Source: Tritrichomonas musculus (taxonomy: Eukaryota; Parabasalia; Tritrichomonadida; Tritrichomonadidae). Taken from it: a stretch of 64,000 nt of DNA. The stretch spans positions 5,890,001-5,954,000 of the forward strand of contig JAPFFF010000002.1 in NCBI GenBank assembly GCA_039105265.1. Reading direction: 5' to 3'. Shown piece by piece: positions 1 to 11,100 of this stretch. The notes below the pieces were generated by a model. That model had not been told where the DNA came from. It ran no database searches and was given only the letters and a program-made list of their open reading frames with translations. The position numbers were made by a program, and so were the translations under genes. Position 1 is the first letter of the stretch. Every line of letters starts with the position of its first letter.

Positions 1-295
1 ATAAACTTTTTGTTGATTGATCTTTCAAATCATAATTTTTCATACCATATTTTTGTGAATCCACATTTGAATTGATTAATCTTGGGAACTTGTTCGTGTT
101 GTTTTCATTAAAACAATTTATTGGAGCGTCTCCAGCATTAAATAATATTGATATAGGATTATTCATATTTGTTGTAGCAAAATCAATTCCATGTTTTTGT
201 TGAGTACATAGAATTTGAGCATTTCCGAGCTCACTATTCAAAAACTCTTGGATTGCGTTTGGATTCTCTTTACTATTTCTGTCATTTGTTTGCAT
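1..295 (-). CDS. Unknown protein, N-terminal part, runs off left edge
   Basis: A reading frame opens with ATG at 295 and stays open for about 98 codons to the window edge, so only the N-terminus is seen. The visible protein is polar and rich in Asn, beginning MQTNDRNSKENP, with no signal peptide, membrane segment or family motif that I recognise. Codon use looks like the neighbouring genes (A/T-ending codons, no stops), which supports real coding. The AT-rich DNA upstream of the start is typical of intergenic DNA here. Function unknown. Confidence 0.55.
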   Translation of the reverse strand, partial: MQTNDRNSKENPNAIQEFLNSELGNAQILCTQQKHGIDFATTNMNNPISILFNAGDAPINCFNENNTNKFPRLINSNVDSQKYGMKNYDLKDQSTKSL

Positions 296-1895
296 TTTTA
301 AATTTAAAAAAAAATAAAAAAACAAAAATATGAAGTAAATTTTTATTAATTAAGTGATACCTATCAAAAAATTCAGTTTATTGAATTATAATATCGCAAA
401 GGTTAAATATTTAACCAATATATTTCAATTATCTCAAATTATGGTTTCAATTTGTTCTTAAGTTATTTTATTCTAGAATTTAAGCATTTATTTATTTGGT
501 TAATATTAAAATAAAATAAAATTTTTAGGATAAATTTCAAAAAGTTCATTTATTCAAATATTGAATTCTGTCAGAAATTCTATTTTTGAATTCTATAAGA
601 AATGTTATTAAAGATGATTAAGAAGAAGTATGGTTTACTTCTTCTGAATAAAAATATTTATAATTGTAATTGAAAAAGTTTAATTTTTTTTATTCAAGTT
701 AAGTGAGTATAGAAAAAGTTTAAAACTATATTTTTTTCAATTAGATTGACTTAAAAATATTTTATTTTTTTTTTATTTTTGTTTGAAAGTTAATACATAA
801 TAAATAATTAGAATATTAGAATTATAAATATACAAAAAAAATGTTTTATTTGATCATTCTATGACCATCTTCTTTAAGAGATAGAATAAAATCGAGAGCT
901 TCATCATGATTGAAGACTTTTCATTGTAGATCAAATGCAGATAGTTTTTTTTTTCATATGATCGGGATTAAAACAATTTGATTATTTTCAATTTATCTTA
1001 GTTGCTGGCTCAATATCCCATCAGCATATGCGTGATTTTTTTGATCAAAGTCTATGTCTTTATGAATCGATATTTGTTGAATTGGATAGGTGGCTTAAAG
1101 ACTTTAATCTATTCAGCTAAATATTGTTTTTCAAATTTGTTCCCAAGAGCCTTCCCGCTTTTTTTTTTTTTTTTTTTTTCAAAATACAAAAATTATCTTG
1201 AATCCTCTCGACTGCTTCTAGTTAGTGAATCAACTGCTTCTAGTAAAAGTTTTAGTTTTTTATATGCCTGAACAACTTAATCATAATTTTATTAGAAAAA
1301 GTTTTGATTAAGAAATGTATCTTTTCTATTTGGCTTGGCAAAACATTAATATATCATTCAAAGCCTGTGGTAGGAATCAAGTCGAACCACTCCAAAATAT
1401 TGTTTCAAATACTTTATTAAAAAAAAATATAATATCATTTTTGATAAAGAAGATGATTTAAGTTTAAAAAGTTAATACTTGCTTGTTTTAAGTGATTTTT
1501 AGGTTCATTTTGATATAATTTACTTCAACTATTGATATTGAAAACAAATTTTGAGGCTTTCTATTATTGAATATATAATAGATTTGTATTAGATCCAAAA
1601 CAATGCTTAATTTGTGCCTTATAAGTAACAATTCCTAACAATCATAAAGTTTCTTTTACTATAAGTATCAACGCTAAAACCATTTATTTTATATTTGTTA
1701 TGACGCTCTTTGTTCTGAATTCTATGAATATCTTTCAAAAAGTTGTATATGCATTTAATAATACGTGCACAGTATTTTAGCGCTTATTTAAGATAAGAAA
1801 AAGAGTTTTTTCAACAATTGCATTAGATATAATCATTAAAAACAAAATTATTGAAATGAACAAAATAAATTGAATATAGAAATCACTTCACTTTA
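296..1895. other. Gene-free stretch with a possible decayed gene end
   Basis: No convincing complete gene is seen. On the minus strand, 846-920 encodes a short peptide ending NHDEALDFILSLKEDGHR plus a few residues and a stop. It looks like the C-terminal scrap of an old gene, since stops and shifts interrupt everything upstream of it. A 21-nt T run lies at 1159-1179. The rest is AT-rich with no recognised element. Confidence 0.3.
1883..1893 (+). promoter_or_regulatory. Initiator-like element (TCACTTCACTT)
   Basis: Two overlapping TCACTT motifs end a few bases before the ATG at 1896. In Trichomonas the initiator (Inr, consensus TCAYW) overlaps the transcription start and gives leaders of only a few to about 20 nt. 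Position and sequence fit; activity is inferred. Confidence 0.5.
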
Positions 1896-2627
1896 ATGAA
1901 AGTTCTTATCCTCGTTGCTCATTGTGATAAAAAAGGACGTTCACATGCTCATAAGATTGCTGAAGCATCAAAAGATGCCCTTCTAAAAGAAAATCATGAG
2001 GTCAGAGTTGTTGACTTGTTCAATTCAGGTTTTGGCAAAACTTTGAGTGAAGAAGATTTCATCGAAATTCATGATGAAAGCAGACTCAATTGTCAAGTTG
2101 AATTCACGTTGAAGAACAACTTTTCAAAAGAGATTGAAGAACAATTGGACAATCTTGAATGGGCAACACATGTCATTGCATGTGGTCCAATGTATTGGTT
2201 AAACTTTCCTGCCGTTTTTTATTCATGGATGGAGAAGGTTCTTTGTGCGATGAAGACGAGAGTTCCAGATTCAAAATTGTACAACGAAGGACCAAACAAA
2301 GGGAAGAAAATCATGTTGTGCATTACCACTGCTTCTCCAAATGAAAGTTTTTCACATGGTTCAAATTTCACTAGTATTGATGGAATCTTCTATCAAACGT
2401 TGGCTGGCTTGTATTCATCTGGTTTCACTGTTCTTAGAAGCCAACCGTTTTTCAGTGTTTTATCACTTTCTGATGAAGAGTTCAAAAAAATTTTAGAAAT
2501 TTGGAAAAAAGAATGCGTGAAATTGGATTCAAGAGAAGTCTTAGAAATTCATCGTGAAGGCTTGAATGAACAAAAATTTGATGGATGCCAACAAATTTGC
2601 TTTTTATCTAATCCAAACTTAAAATAA
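1896..2627 (+). CDS. NAD(P)H quinone reductase-like flavoprotein
   Basis: A 243-residue protein of the flavodoxin-fold NAD(P)H dehydrogenase (quinone) family. The start MKVLILVAHCD is the first beta strand, followed by SHAHKIAE where the FMN/FAD phosphate loop is expected. A central WATHVIACGPMYWLNFPAVF segment resembles the family's (P)xYW..PA.(L/F)K.W flavin and quinone-binding region and is followed by SWMEKVL. Length is normal for the family, which typically has 190-270 residues. Such enzymes move two electrons from NAD(P)H to quinones, azo compounds or nitro compounds in the cytosol. The ATG at 1896 follows an initiator-like TCACTTCACTTT. The stop is TAA followed by A, the overlapping stop/poly(A) arrangement usual in trichomonads. 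No operon-like partner is present. The family assignment is good; the exact substrate is unknown. Confidence 0.75.
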   Translation: MKVLILVAHCDKKGRSHAHKIAEASKDALLKENHEVRVVDLFNSGFGKTLSEEDFIEIHDESRLNCQVEFTLKNNFSKEIEEQLDNLEWATHVIACGPMYWLNFPAVFYSWMEKVLCAMKTRVPDSKLYNEGPNKGKKIMLCITTASPNESFSHGSNFTSIDGIFYQTLAGLYSSGFTVLRSQPFFSVLSLSDEEFKKILEIWKKECVKLDSREVLEIHREGLNEQKFDGCQQICFLSNPNLK

Positions 2628-3284
2628 AAACAATAATAAAAACCGCTTAAATTCATTAATTCTTAAATCGTATCTCACTTACTTGATAGTAAATTTAACT
2701 TACTTACTCGTTTTTTCTTTTTTTAGCTTTTTTATTAACTTCTAAGTTATTTTGTTTGATATTCTAATTCATTCAATACATATTTGGCTATACAATATCA
2801 AACAAAAAATTAGAATGGAAATAATTATTTTGTTTCCTTCTGATATTTTATACTGTAGTGATGCTTTTTTCAGTAATTATTGACAATAATCATTTGAATA
2901 TTCGGTATTCTCATAAATGAGGTAATGATGTTTTGAAAAAATGATTATTCTTTAATTCACCAATTTTTCAAATTTTTTTACTCATGTCTTTTCCTGAGAA
3001 GATTATGCACCTATTATTGCCAATCTGATGTTACATCTTTGAATTACCTATGTTCAAAGCTTATCAGATAATTTCAGTTTCTTATTTTTTGGATGCATAT
3101 TATTTTGAATTGCCTCAACTTTTTTAAATTAACTATTTTTAACAATTTCAATTTTTTTTTTTTCCACGATCCCACTTTTTGTGAAATAAATTGAATAAAA
3201 ACCACTTTTTGTGTAGATTTTGTGAAGAAAAAAAAAAAAAAAAAAAAGAATAAATTAGGAAGTTTTTAGTTGAAGATGTTAGTC
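2628..3284. other. AT-rich intergenic stretch
   Basis: No coding signal is seen. It holds a small imperfect inverted repeat (TTTGTTTGATATT near 2751 and its complement near 2797), two direct copies of CCACTTTTTGTG near 3171 and 3203, and a run of A around 3228-3247 just beyond the 3' end of the kinase gene. Confidence 0.4.
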
Positions 3285-4454
3285 TTATTGATGTTGGTAT
3301 TCGAAGGCTTCGATCTCAAGAACGCGTGATTCGATCGCTTGTTTCATGCTTCGCTGCTTGCTCGTCAGTTGATTCTCACTTTCTTCACTGAAAAGGTCGA
3401 AGTTGTGCGATTTCAGCTCGTCGAAGATTTCGTCGAATGACGGACGTTTTTCGCTCTCTGGCGAAAGGCATCGGCCAATCAGAGACGAAACCCAGCCAAC
3501 AACTGCTGCAGGGATCGTTGGAACGATTCCAAGGACGACGTTTCTCATGCTGAATGGCGGGTATCTTTCGGTGATGATGTACATCAGTGTGATTCCGAAT
3601 GAGTAAACGTCGACTTTGTTCGTGTACTTCGTGCTGACTTCGCCGTCTTCGCAAAGTTCCGGCGCCATGAAGCGAAGTGTGCCGACGCCCTTCGTCTGCG
3701 AGCATGAAATGTCGTCGTACTTCGCAAGGCCGAAGTCGCTGATTCGCACTTCGTTGTTCTTGCTCAGAAGGATGTTCGTCGGCTTCAGGTCACGATGCAT
3801 GAAGTTTCGCTTGTGGATGTAGCGCATTCCAAGAACAATTTCAACAGTGATTCGGTTCTTATCGTCGTTTTCAAGTTCCTTGTTCGAGATCGCTGACTCA
3901 AGCGATTTCGGTTCAAGCGAAAGGATGATCGACGGCGGATGATCTTTGTCTCCAAAGTTCACACCAACGATGTCGATGATGCACGGATGATGAAGTTTGC
4001 TCAGAATTTCACCTTCTGCAAGAAATCGCTGAAGTTTTTCATGGCTCAGTTCTTTCAGTTCTTTCTTCGCATATCGTTCTCTCTTAATCACTTCCTTCAC
4101 ACTTGATGTGCCACCTTCACCAATCACAGAAACTTCTTCGAATTCGTTGATGTCGACAATTTCGATTTCTTCTGTCTTCGTGCTCAGCGCTGAAAGATAT
4201 TTCTTCAGATTCTTCAGTTCTTCTTGAAGGTCACCAAATGACTCTCCTGTTTCATTCTGACTTTCCGATGGATGAGATCTTCCTTCGTTCTTACTCAAAT
4301 GTGCTGATCGAAGAAGACTTTGAACTTTGAGATGAAGTGTCTTATTTCGTTCAATTAAGTTCTTCGTTCGTTCATTTGGCCCGTTCGTTAGAAGTTCAAC
4401 AATTTCTCGATTTTTATTTTCTCTGGCGAAGTCAATGGCTGCCTTATAAATCAT
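3285..4454 (-). CDS. TKL-type protein kinase with N-terminal ankyrin remnant
   Basis: The open frame (389 codons) begins with the last ankyrin helix pair (YKAAIDFARENKNREIVELL), then a coiled-coil-like linker (about 25-95), then a complete kinase domain (about 105-365). The Gly loop is GEGGTSSV (about 112), followed by the AKKELK lysine region, HRDLKPTN (about 218), DFGLAKY, a GTLRFMAPE activation end and a DVYSFGITLMY helix. All catalytic residues are visible, so it should be active. The mix of Leu-rich and DVYSFG features suggests the TKL group, which is greatly expanded in trichomonads. Upstream the frame is blocked, yet ankyrin units continue to 5769, so the natural gene is very likely 3285-5769. 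The ATG at 4454 is within what should be an ankyrin repeat and may not be a true start. The kinase part is markedly richer in G+C than the DNA on either side. Confidence 0.8.
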   Translation of the reverse strand: MIYKAAIDFARENKNREIVELLTNGPNERTKNLIERNKTLHLKVQSLLRSAHLSKNEGRSHPSESQNETGESFGDLQEELKNLKKYLSALSTKTEEIEIVDINEFEEVSVIGEGGTSSVKEVIKRERYAKKELKELSHEKLQRFLAEGEILSKLHHPCIIDIVGVNFGDKDHPPSIILSLEPKSLESAISNKELENDDKNRITVEIVLGMRYIHKRNFMHRDLKPTNILLSKNNEVRISDFGLAKYDDISCSQTKGVGTLRFMAPELCEDGEVSTKYTNKVDVYSFGITLMYIITERYPPFSMRNVVLGIVPTIPAAVVGWVSSLIGRCLSPESEKRPSFDEIFDELKSHNFDLFSEESENQLTSKQRSMKQAIESRVLEIEAFEYQHQ

Positions 4455-4539
4455 TTCATTTCAAAATTCCATAAATATTTCAATTGTTCAATATCATGAA
4501 AAATGTTAGATTTGAATGTCATGAATGATTTTGGATTCA

Positions 4540-5670
4540 AATGTCTTTGCAGTTGATTTCAATATTTTCTTGTGAGATTAATGTTTCAACAATTTCCGAA
4601 TGACCGTTATATGCAGCTAAAATCAACGGCGTATTATTAAATATTCGAGTTAAATTCCATAAATATTTCAATTGTTCAATATCATGAAAAATGTTAGATT
4701 TGAATTTTATGAATGATTTTGCATTCAAACGTTTTTGCAGTTGATTTCAGTATTTTCTTGTGAGATTAATGTTTCAACAATTTCCGAATGACCTTCTTGT
4801 GCAGCATAAATCAACGGCGTATAATTAAATATTCGAGTTAAATTCCATAAATATTTTAATTGTTCAATATAATGAAAAATGTTAGATTTGAATTTTATGA
4901 ATGATTTTGCATTCAAATGTCTTTGCAGTTGATTTCAATATTTTCTTGTGAGATTAATGTTTCAACAATTTCCGAATGACCGTTATATGCAGCTAAAATA
5001 AACGGCGTATTATTAAATATTCGAGTTAAATTCCATAAATATTTCAATTGTTCAATATCATGAAAAATGTTAGATTTGAATTTTATGAATGATTTTGCAT
5101 TCAAACGTTTTTGCAGTTGATTTCAATATTTTCTTGTGAGATTAATGTTTCAACAATTTCCGAATGACCTTCTTGTGCAGCAAAAATCAACGGCGTATTA
5201 TAAAATATTCGAGTTAAATTCCATAAATATTTCAATTGTTCAATTAAATGAAAAATGTTAGATTTGAATGTCATGAATGATTTTGGATTCAAATGTCTTT
5301 GCAGTTGATTTCAATATTTTCTTGTGAGATTAATGTTTCAACAATTTCCGAATGACCTTTAGCTGCAGCACAAATCAACGGCGTATAATTAAATATTCGA
5401 GTTAAATTCCATAAATATTTTAATTGTTCAATATAATGAAAAATGTTAGATTTGAATGTCATGAATGATTTTGGATTCAAATGTCTTTGCAGTTGATTTC
5501 AATATTTTCTTGTGAGATTAATGTTTCAACAATTTCCGAATGACCTTTAGCTGCAGCTAAAATCAACGGCGTATTATTAAATATTCGAGTTAAATTCCAT
5601 AAATATTTCAATTGTTCAATATAATGAAAAATGTTAGATTTGAATGTTATGAATGATTTTGCATTCAAAT
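4540..5670 (-). repeat. Tandem array, six 188-bp ankyrin units with spacers
   Basis: Six head-to-tail units repeat with an exact 188-bp period. Reading the minus strand, each unit has an 89-nt spacer followed by 99 nt coding one 33-residue ankyrin repeat (core TPLILAA, GHSEIVETLI, NIEINCKD). The ankyrin blocks lie at 5581-5483, 5393-5295, 5205-5107, 5017-4919, 4829-4731 and 4641-4543. Spacers precede each block, and a seventh of 91 nt (4542-4452) precedes the kinase part. Each spacer puts an in-frame TGA one codon after the block and changes frame. Spacers are nearly identical among units and end with a conserved TTTATGGAATTTAACTCGAA stretch. They lack GT at the 5' end in most units and AG at the 3' end. 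The array is host sequence that expanded after the spacer was already present. Whether the spacers are removed from RNA is unknown. Confidence 0.85.
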
Positions 5671-5769
5671 GTCTTTGCAGTTGATTTCAATTTCTTTGTT
5701 AGAAAGAAGTTGTCGAACTTTGTCAAGATATCCGTTTTCACATGCTTTAAGAAGTTCTTGCTCACTCAT
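5671..5769 (-). CDS. First coding block of the ankyrin-kinase gene
   Basis: From ATG at 5769, 33 codons (exactly 99 nt) encode MSEQELLKACENGYLDKV and a helix ending IEINCKD, the usual N-terminal cap of trichomonad ankyrin proteins. A stop follows one codon later, where the first 89-nt spacer begins. Its block length equals that of each downstream ankyrin block, so joining the blocks at their shared boundary keeps a perfect 33-residue periodicity. I take this as the real start of the gene that ends at 3285. A hAT-type transposon lies only about 170 bp upstream. Confidence 0.65.
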
Positions 5770-5935
5770 GGTTTTATAAATTTGTGAATCTTTCTTTCAA
5801 TTTATTTTATTTTTTGAATGCTTTATTTATTTTATATAAAAACGATAAAAAGAAATTTGTGAAAAAATTTTCATTTTTATTTTTCACTTTATATTTATCA
5901 TTTTAATATATTTATTCATTATTTTGTATTTTATA

Positions 5936-6736
5936 CAGGGTTGTGTATCGATCCTCTCCGGTAGCGGTTTTTTCCCGGTAAAATATCGATATTACCGGCT
6001 CTAACCGCCGGTAACGGTATTTATCGATAAAAAACCGAAGTATCGATACAAAAGTGGAGAATTTATATCGAATGTCAGGTTTTTTGTCGGTATTTTTTTA
6101 ACAAAAAATGTATCTGATTCATTTAAAGATGATTAAAATAATTTATAAGGTTCTAATGAATATTGTTAATTCTCTTTGATTACATATTTTACATCAAATA
6201 ATCATCATAATAATTGAATAATCAAAGGTTTCTGAAATATCGAAAATTTTATCATCTTTATGTCAATTTCTATTTGTAGATAAATATATCATTCCAGAAC
6301 TATTGAATTAACTATTAATATGAAAAAGTACATAATATATATATATTTTATTGAGTTTAATGATAATAATGATATCGAAAATTTGGATTGTTTAATGAAA
6401 ATGAATATGACGAGATTTCTGAAGAAGAAAGACAATAATATACTTTTTATAGGCTAGTAATTATATTTATAATTAAAATTTTTATTTAAAATTAAATAAT
6501 CAAATGTTTTAAAATTTTTATTCATTATTTATTAATAAAATTTATATATTAAAATACCGTATCGATACTGATAAAAAGTATTATAAAGTACTTTTTTAAT
6601 AACCGCTGATACTCTAAAAATACCGAAGCACTTTTGTATCGATACTAAAAAATACCGAGCAAAAAAGTATCGATATTTACCGAATACCGATACTTCTTCG
6701 GTAACCGGTATTTAGTCGTATCGATAAACAACGCTG
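5936..6736. mobile_element. hAT-type non-autonomous DNA transposon
   Basis: An 801-bp element begins CAGGGTTGTGTATCGAT. Its right end, complemented, reads CAGCGTTGTTTATCGAT, giving 17-bp terminal inverted repeats with two mismatches. It is flanked by a perfect 8-bp target duplication ATTTTATA (5928-5935 and 6737-6744). CAG ends and 8-bp duplications are the hallmark of the hAT superfamily. Subterminal zones are crowded with ACCG, CGGT and TATCGATA motifs on both sides, as expected for transposase binding. The middle (about 6080-6540) is AT-rich with no transposase frame, so it must be moved in trans. The intact duplication suggests fairly recent insertion. It lies in the 5' region of the ankyrin-kinase gene. 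Confidence 0.88.
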
Positions 6737-7099
6737 ATTTTATAATTATTAATTCCAATTATAAATAAAATCACTATATTCAATAAACTTTTAACAAAAA
6801 ATTGCATTTAATTTTACTCATATGAGTGAAATGTCCTGCGACTGAATACCTATCCTTGCTTTGGCTATTTCCCATTATAATAATGCTTAGGACATTCTCT
6901 CAAAAAAATTCTGATAAAAGAGAAAAACAAAATTTTCATATGAGTACTAATAAAATTTCATTTATTTTAAGCCAAGAAGAGCAATATGAATAAATCATAC
7001 GCAAAAAAAGCATTTTTAAAAAAGAATCACCACTTTAAAACATCTCGAGAATAGATTTTTATGCTCCATATAGAAATTTCTTTAATTATTATAAATAAG

Positions 7100-7210
7100 C
7101 TAGGCTTTAAATTGATGGTCATTTTAGGTTGGAAATGATCAGTATTAAAGTATTTTATAGCTCCAAGTGACCAGTTGCCAAAAAGTGGTCATTGGCTATT
7201 TAAAGCCTAG
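7100..7210. mobile_element. Possible 111-bp inverted-repeat element (MITE-like)
   Basis: The left end CTAGGCTTTAAAT matches the complement of the right end ATTTAAAGCCTAG, and the pairing continues imperfectly inward through the CCAAAAAGTGGTCA region. Size and structure fit a miniature inverted-repeat element or a long RNA hairpin. No clear target duplication could be fixed, so the family is unknown. Confidence 0.45.
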
Positions 7211-7349
7211 TAAATAGGATTAATGCTAGGTTTTACTATCCAGACGAGTTTTCATAGAAAAAGTCATAGAACTATCGCTATCCACTTTCAATTTTATCTT
7301 TTAGGTCTCAATAAAAAGATTTCTTCTAAAGTTTTCTTTTTTATTTTAC

Positions 7350-7404
7350 CAGTTTGTGGAACCTACTTTTTGAGCGAAGCTCAAAAAGTAGGTTCGACAA
7401 ACTG
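7350..7404. repeat. Near-perfect 26-bp-arm palindrome
   Basis: Two 26-nt arms with a single mismatch surround a 3-nt loop (GAA at 7376-7378). The arms start CAGTTTGTGGAACC and carry CTACTTTTTGAGC next to the loop. It is not preceded by a recognisable gene and has no long T run, so a terminator is unlikely. It may be the collapsed remains of a transposon with only its two ends left. Confidence 0.7.
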
Positions 7405-8105
7405 AAATTCCTTTCAATTTCACTTTTTGAATGCGCCTCTTCATTTGCTGTAGATTAGAAGCTACTTTTTCAATTAAAATATTAAAAAACGGATATGACA
7501 AAAAAAAATTCTGAGAAATTAATTTTTTATTTTCAAATTTAATTGTCGAAACTTCGGGAGATACACTTTGAAACCATTTAAAAGCAACTGTTGAGTAATA
7601 ATAAATTAATGGTAATCAACTAAAATAAAATTAAAAAATATTATTCATATAATTTTTAATAAACAATGATAATATAAATTAAATATAAAAATAAATATGT
7701 ATTAAAGTATTATTATTTTAATATTTGAAAATCCTCTATATATTTTTTTCAAATAATTCTGAGACCACCGATTTTTCTGAGTATCATGAAGAACTTTTTG
7801 TGATTGTTAATTTACATAAATAAAATTATTTTGAAAATTTTTTGCGAGAATTTCTTGAAAAAATAGCATGAAATTAAACTGTTTAGATTTATGAAGATTT
7901 TGAAAAATAGTTTTTTTATTGTTTTTAAATGAAGAATACCAAATTCAAGAGATTTTCACCTTCATTAAATTTGGAAAATAATAAAAGAATACCATATTTA
8001 AGCAGGTATATATACAAAAAGTAAACCAAATTTTAATGATTCAATCAAATTCTTAAAAAAATAAATAAAAAAAAAAGTATTCGATAATATTTTTAATAAA
8101 ATATA

Positions 8106-11100
8106 TTAAGTTTCATTTTCAAACCATTTTGGTTTCCATTGAGGATATTTTTCATAAAAATCTTTTAATGCTGTGTCATCAATAATTGACTTTAAAATAA
8201 ATCTCGCATAATCAGGTGCCACTTCCCAATGTTTTTCAGTGTCCATGTGGTGATAGCATTGAGATGAATTTTCAAATCCAAGACCGCAATAATAGCAAAA
8301 ATCTTTTCCACAATTGCAATGAATATGATTGCAAGCTTCACTCTTTTCAACGATTTCTTTGCAGAAAGGACAAATACGACTTCCAGCCGGCAGTGATTCT
8401 TCCTCCTCGCATTTTCCTTTAAGATGCCACTGATTGCAGAGGTAGCAATGGCAATATTTGCAAGAAGAAACAGGACAATCAATTATTTCTCCTTGCTGTT
8501 TTATGGGTATCAATATGTAAGGATGCATTGGACAAAATGTAATTTTAGATGATCTTTTCAGGCATCGAATTAAAGCAGCAGTTATCCATGTTTTTGTTTG
8601 GTTTGATATTTTTGGTTCTTTAATCAATGACCAAATCATTTGTCCAAATGGAACCATCGCCGATAGATCATCATTTTGTATGAAAGATACGTTTGTTAGT
8701 GGTAAAATGTCATTATAAATGTTGATCAATGAACAACAGTCTTCTTCTTTGCTATACATTTTCCTTAAATTGTAAAGAAATGTGTCATACAAACAATCAA
8801 CACAAAAATGCTTCTGTTCAATTGTTCCATCTTCATTGTAAATGCTGATTAAATGCCTCGAGTACGTTGGTTCTTCATCATGTGAATAAAGTTCATACAA
8901 CAAATCATCATAGCATTTATCTGCCTTTTTGTAGCTTTCTTGGAAATGATTCAAAAAGTCCATTATTTCATCATCAGAGACTTCCAAAGGTGTGAATAAA
9001 GTTCTTGTTAATTGGTTCAGATACCACTTATTTTCTTTGGTTCGATTGAAATGTTTTATATGATGATTTATTTGAATTATATTGTATTGTTCTGGAATTG
9101 GATGTGCATTGAATGGAATTGTTGGAGGATTCTTCTTGAATTCAATTAAAACTTTATCAATATTGTTTGAAAATGAAGTTAACTCAGAGAAGTTTTCTTC
9201 AATTTGAATATCATTATCATTCAGCCATTTTTTGATTACTTTTTGTACTTTGTCATCATTCAAAATAACCGGATCTATGTAATTACTGAGTGTGTTGTAA
9301 ATTGGTCCCATCTCTGATTCTTCAATTTCCTTCTGAATCATTGCTGCAAGTGGAACTGTGAAATCAACCCAATACATCAATATTTTAATCATTCCTTGAT
9401 ACGTGTCTTTATTGGCAAATTCAATGTAATCATAACGTTTTAATATGACACCACCAAAAGCGTCAAGAATTGAATTGACTTTAATTGAAAACTCTTTTTG
9501 TGAAAAGTTTGAATGAACACGATGTCTAATAAAGGCACTAAAAACAGGAAAGTCTTCACAGCATACGCCAACTTCATTATCATCGCATAATTGATACACT
9601 TTATCTATAATCTCATTAATTCTATTCTCATCTTTAACATCTAAACAATAGCATGAATTGCCAATGTATCTGCTAAATGTAAATGGGATTTCACTGATTT
9701 CAGGAATATTAATGACAGGTCGTCCTCTATAATAAAAACCTTTAAAATCAATTGGTTTTGTTAAAGATAGGCCTTGAATGTATTCATTAGCACATAAATA
9801 ATATAATCTCGATACAGGTCCCAATTGCAAAGGAATATCTGCTACATCATATGATCTTGGTGCTCTTCCTTTTATTTGAAGAATTGATTCATGAGTGCGG
9901 AAAATTAAACGATTAAATGAGCGCCTAAATGTGATTGTATTTCTGGCAATATTATTTGCTGTATGAAGCACTGACATTTCTTCTGAATCAAATACTTCGT
10001 TAATGTTAATTTTCCATGGAATTAAGCTTTCTTCAAACGTATCTATTTTTGTTGTTGATGCCATTATCAAATGATTATGATAGATCGGATCATCATTGAA
10101 AACATAAGGTGTTAATGGATTTGTATGTGGATAAAAATCTCTTTCGAAATTAATGTTTCTGTTTTCAAATTCATCATTAGTGGAAATTGAATATGTCATA
10201 TTTTCAGCTGTGATTGAAATTGATAAAGTTTCATGGCATTTTTTGAGTTGTTCAATGTTTTCATAAAGATAATCAATTGTTTCTTTGTTTAATCGATATG
10301 CAAAATAGTCATTTTTTTCAAAGAAATGTACCGATGAATCAATACGGTTATTTCCTTCACAATGAAGAGAAACAATGCAGTCCAAATCATAATCTGGAAT
10401 TAATATTGTTGATGCCGTGAAAGGCATTAATTTTTCTATGATTTTAACAGCATCTGTAAATAATTCGATTGCTGTTTCATCCTTAGGAACGAAAGAAAAC
10501 AATGCATATTGATTTTTTTCGGAATCAGTCAATTTTTCTTGAGATCGATAAAATAGAGTATTTCCGGTTTCAATGTTGTTGCTGGATCTATGAGAAAATT
10601 TCTGGAAATGATCTTTATCGTCTTTGAAATAAGCATTCAATAACGGTGCTGAAAAATCGTTATTTAAGATTACCGAAGTTTCAATTGAGATTGGATGAGG
10701 AATAAATTCATCATTTTCAAGTGAATGAATGAGATATCCATGATTCATTTTGATGTTATTATCATGAATTATTGAGAATATGAGGCCTGATCCAGGTGAA
10801 TCTAATCCAATCGATCCTGGTCTCATTTTGAGATCAATGAATGCTTCCGAATCATCTGTATTGAAAGAAAGAACTTCATTTCCTTTATAAATAAATGATG
10901 GAACAGTTGATGAATTTTCAATATTAGCAAATGTAACTTTTCTGCTTGTGATCCATTCTGGTTTGTTTTTACCAATTTCATCAATTAATTGTTGTATAAA
11001 CTGATATAAATTGTTTTCTAAAACCAATTTTTCAGTATATTTATTTAATGATTTGAATATTTGTTTCCAAATTAATGCCTTTTCTTCCTTTATATCAATG

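Larger units (their letters stand above)
6745..8105. other. Gene-free stretch with small palindromic elements
   Basis: No coding region is supported. The stretch holds the inverted-repeat element at 7100-7210 and the near-perfect hairpin at 7350-7404. The remainder is AT-rich spacer leading to the 3' end of the helicase gene. Confidence 0.5.

Noticed and set aside
1002-1271. Open frame of 89 residues
   Set aside because: Starts with a non-ATG codon, contains a poly-Phe run from the T tract and has no coding character.
4537-5668. Six separate small genes of 63 residues each
   Set aside because: They open only with TTG, start inside spacers and are identical frames of a 188-bp tandem repeat. 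The ankyrin blocks belong to one larger locus.
4540-5670. CRISPR or satellite array
   Set aside because: The repeat codes ankyrin units with synonymous and conservative variation and lies in a kinase gene. There are no unique spacers or cas genes.
4452-5670. Ordinary GT-AG introns between ankyrin blocks
   Set aside because: No GT at most 5' ends, no AG at the 3' ends, and none of the ACTAACACACAG-type motif known for Trichomonas introns.
7385-7404. tRNA B box (GGTTCGAC)
   Set aside because: It is the arm of a palindrome; no cloverleaf or A box at proper spacing. No tRNA gene was seen in the window.
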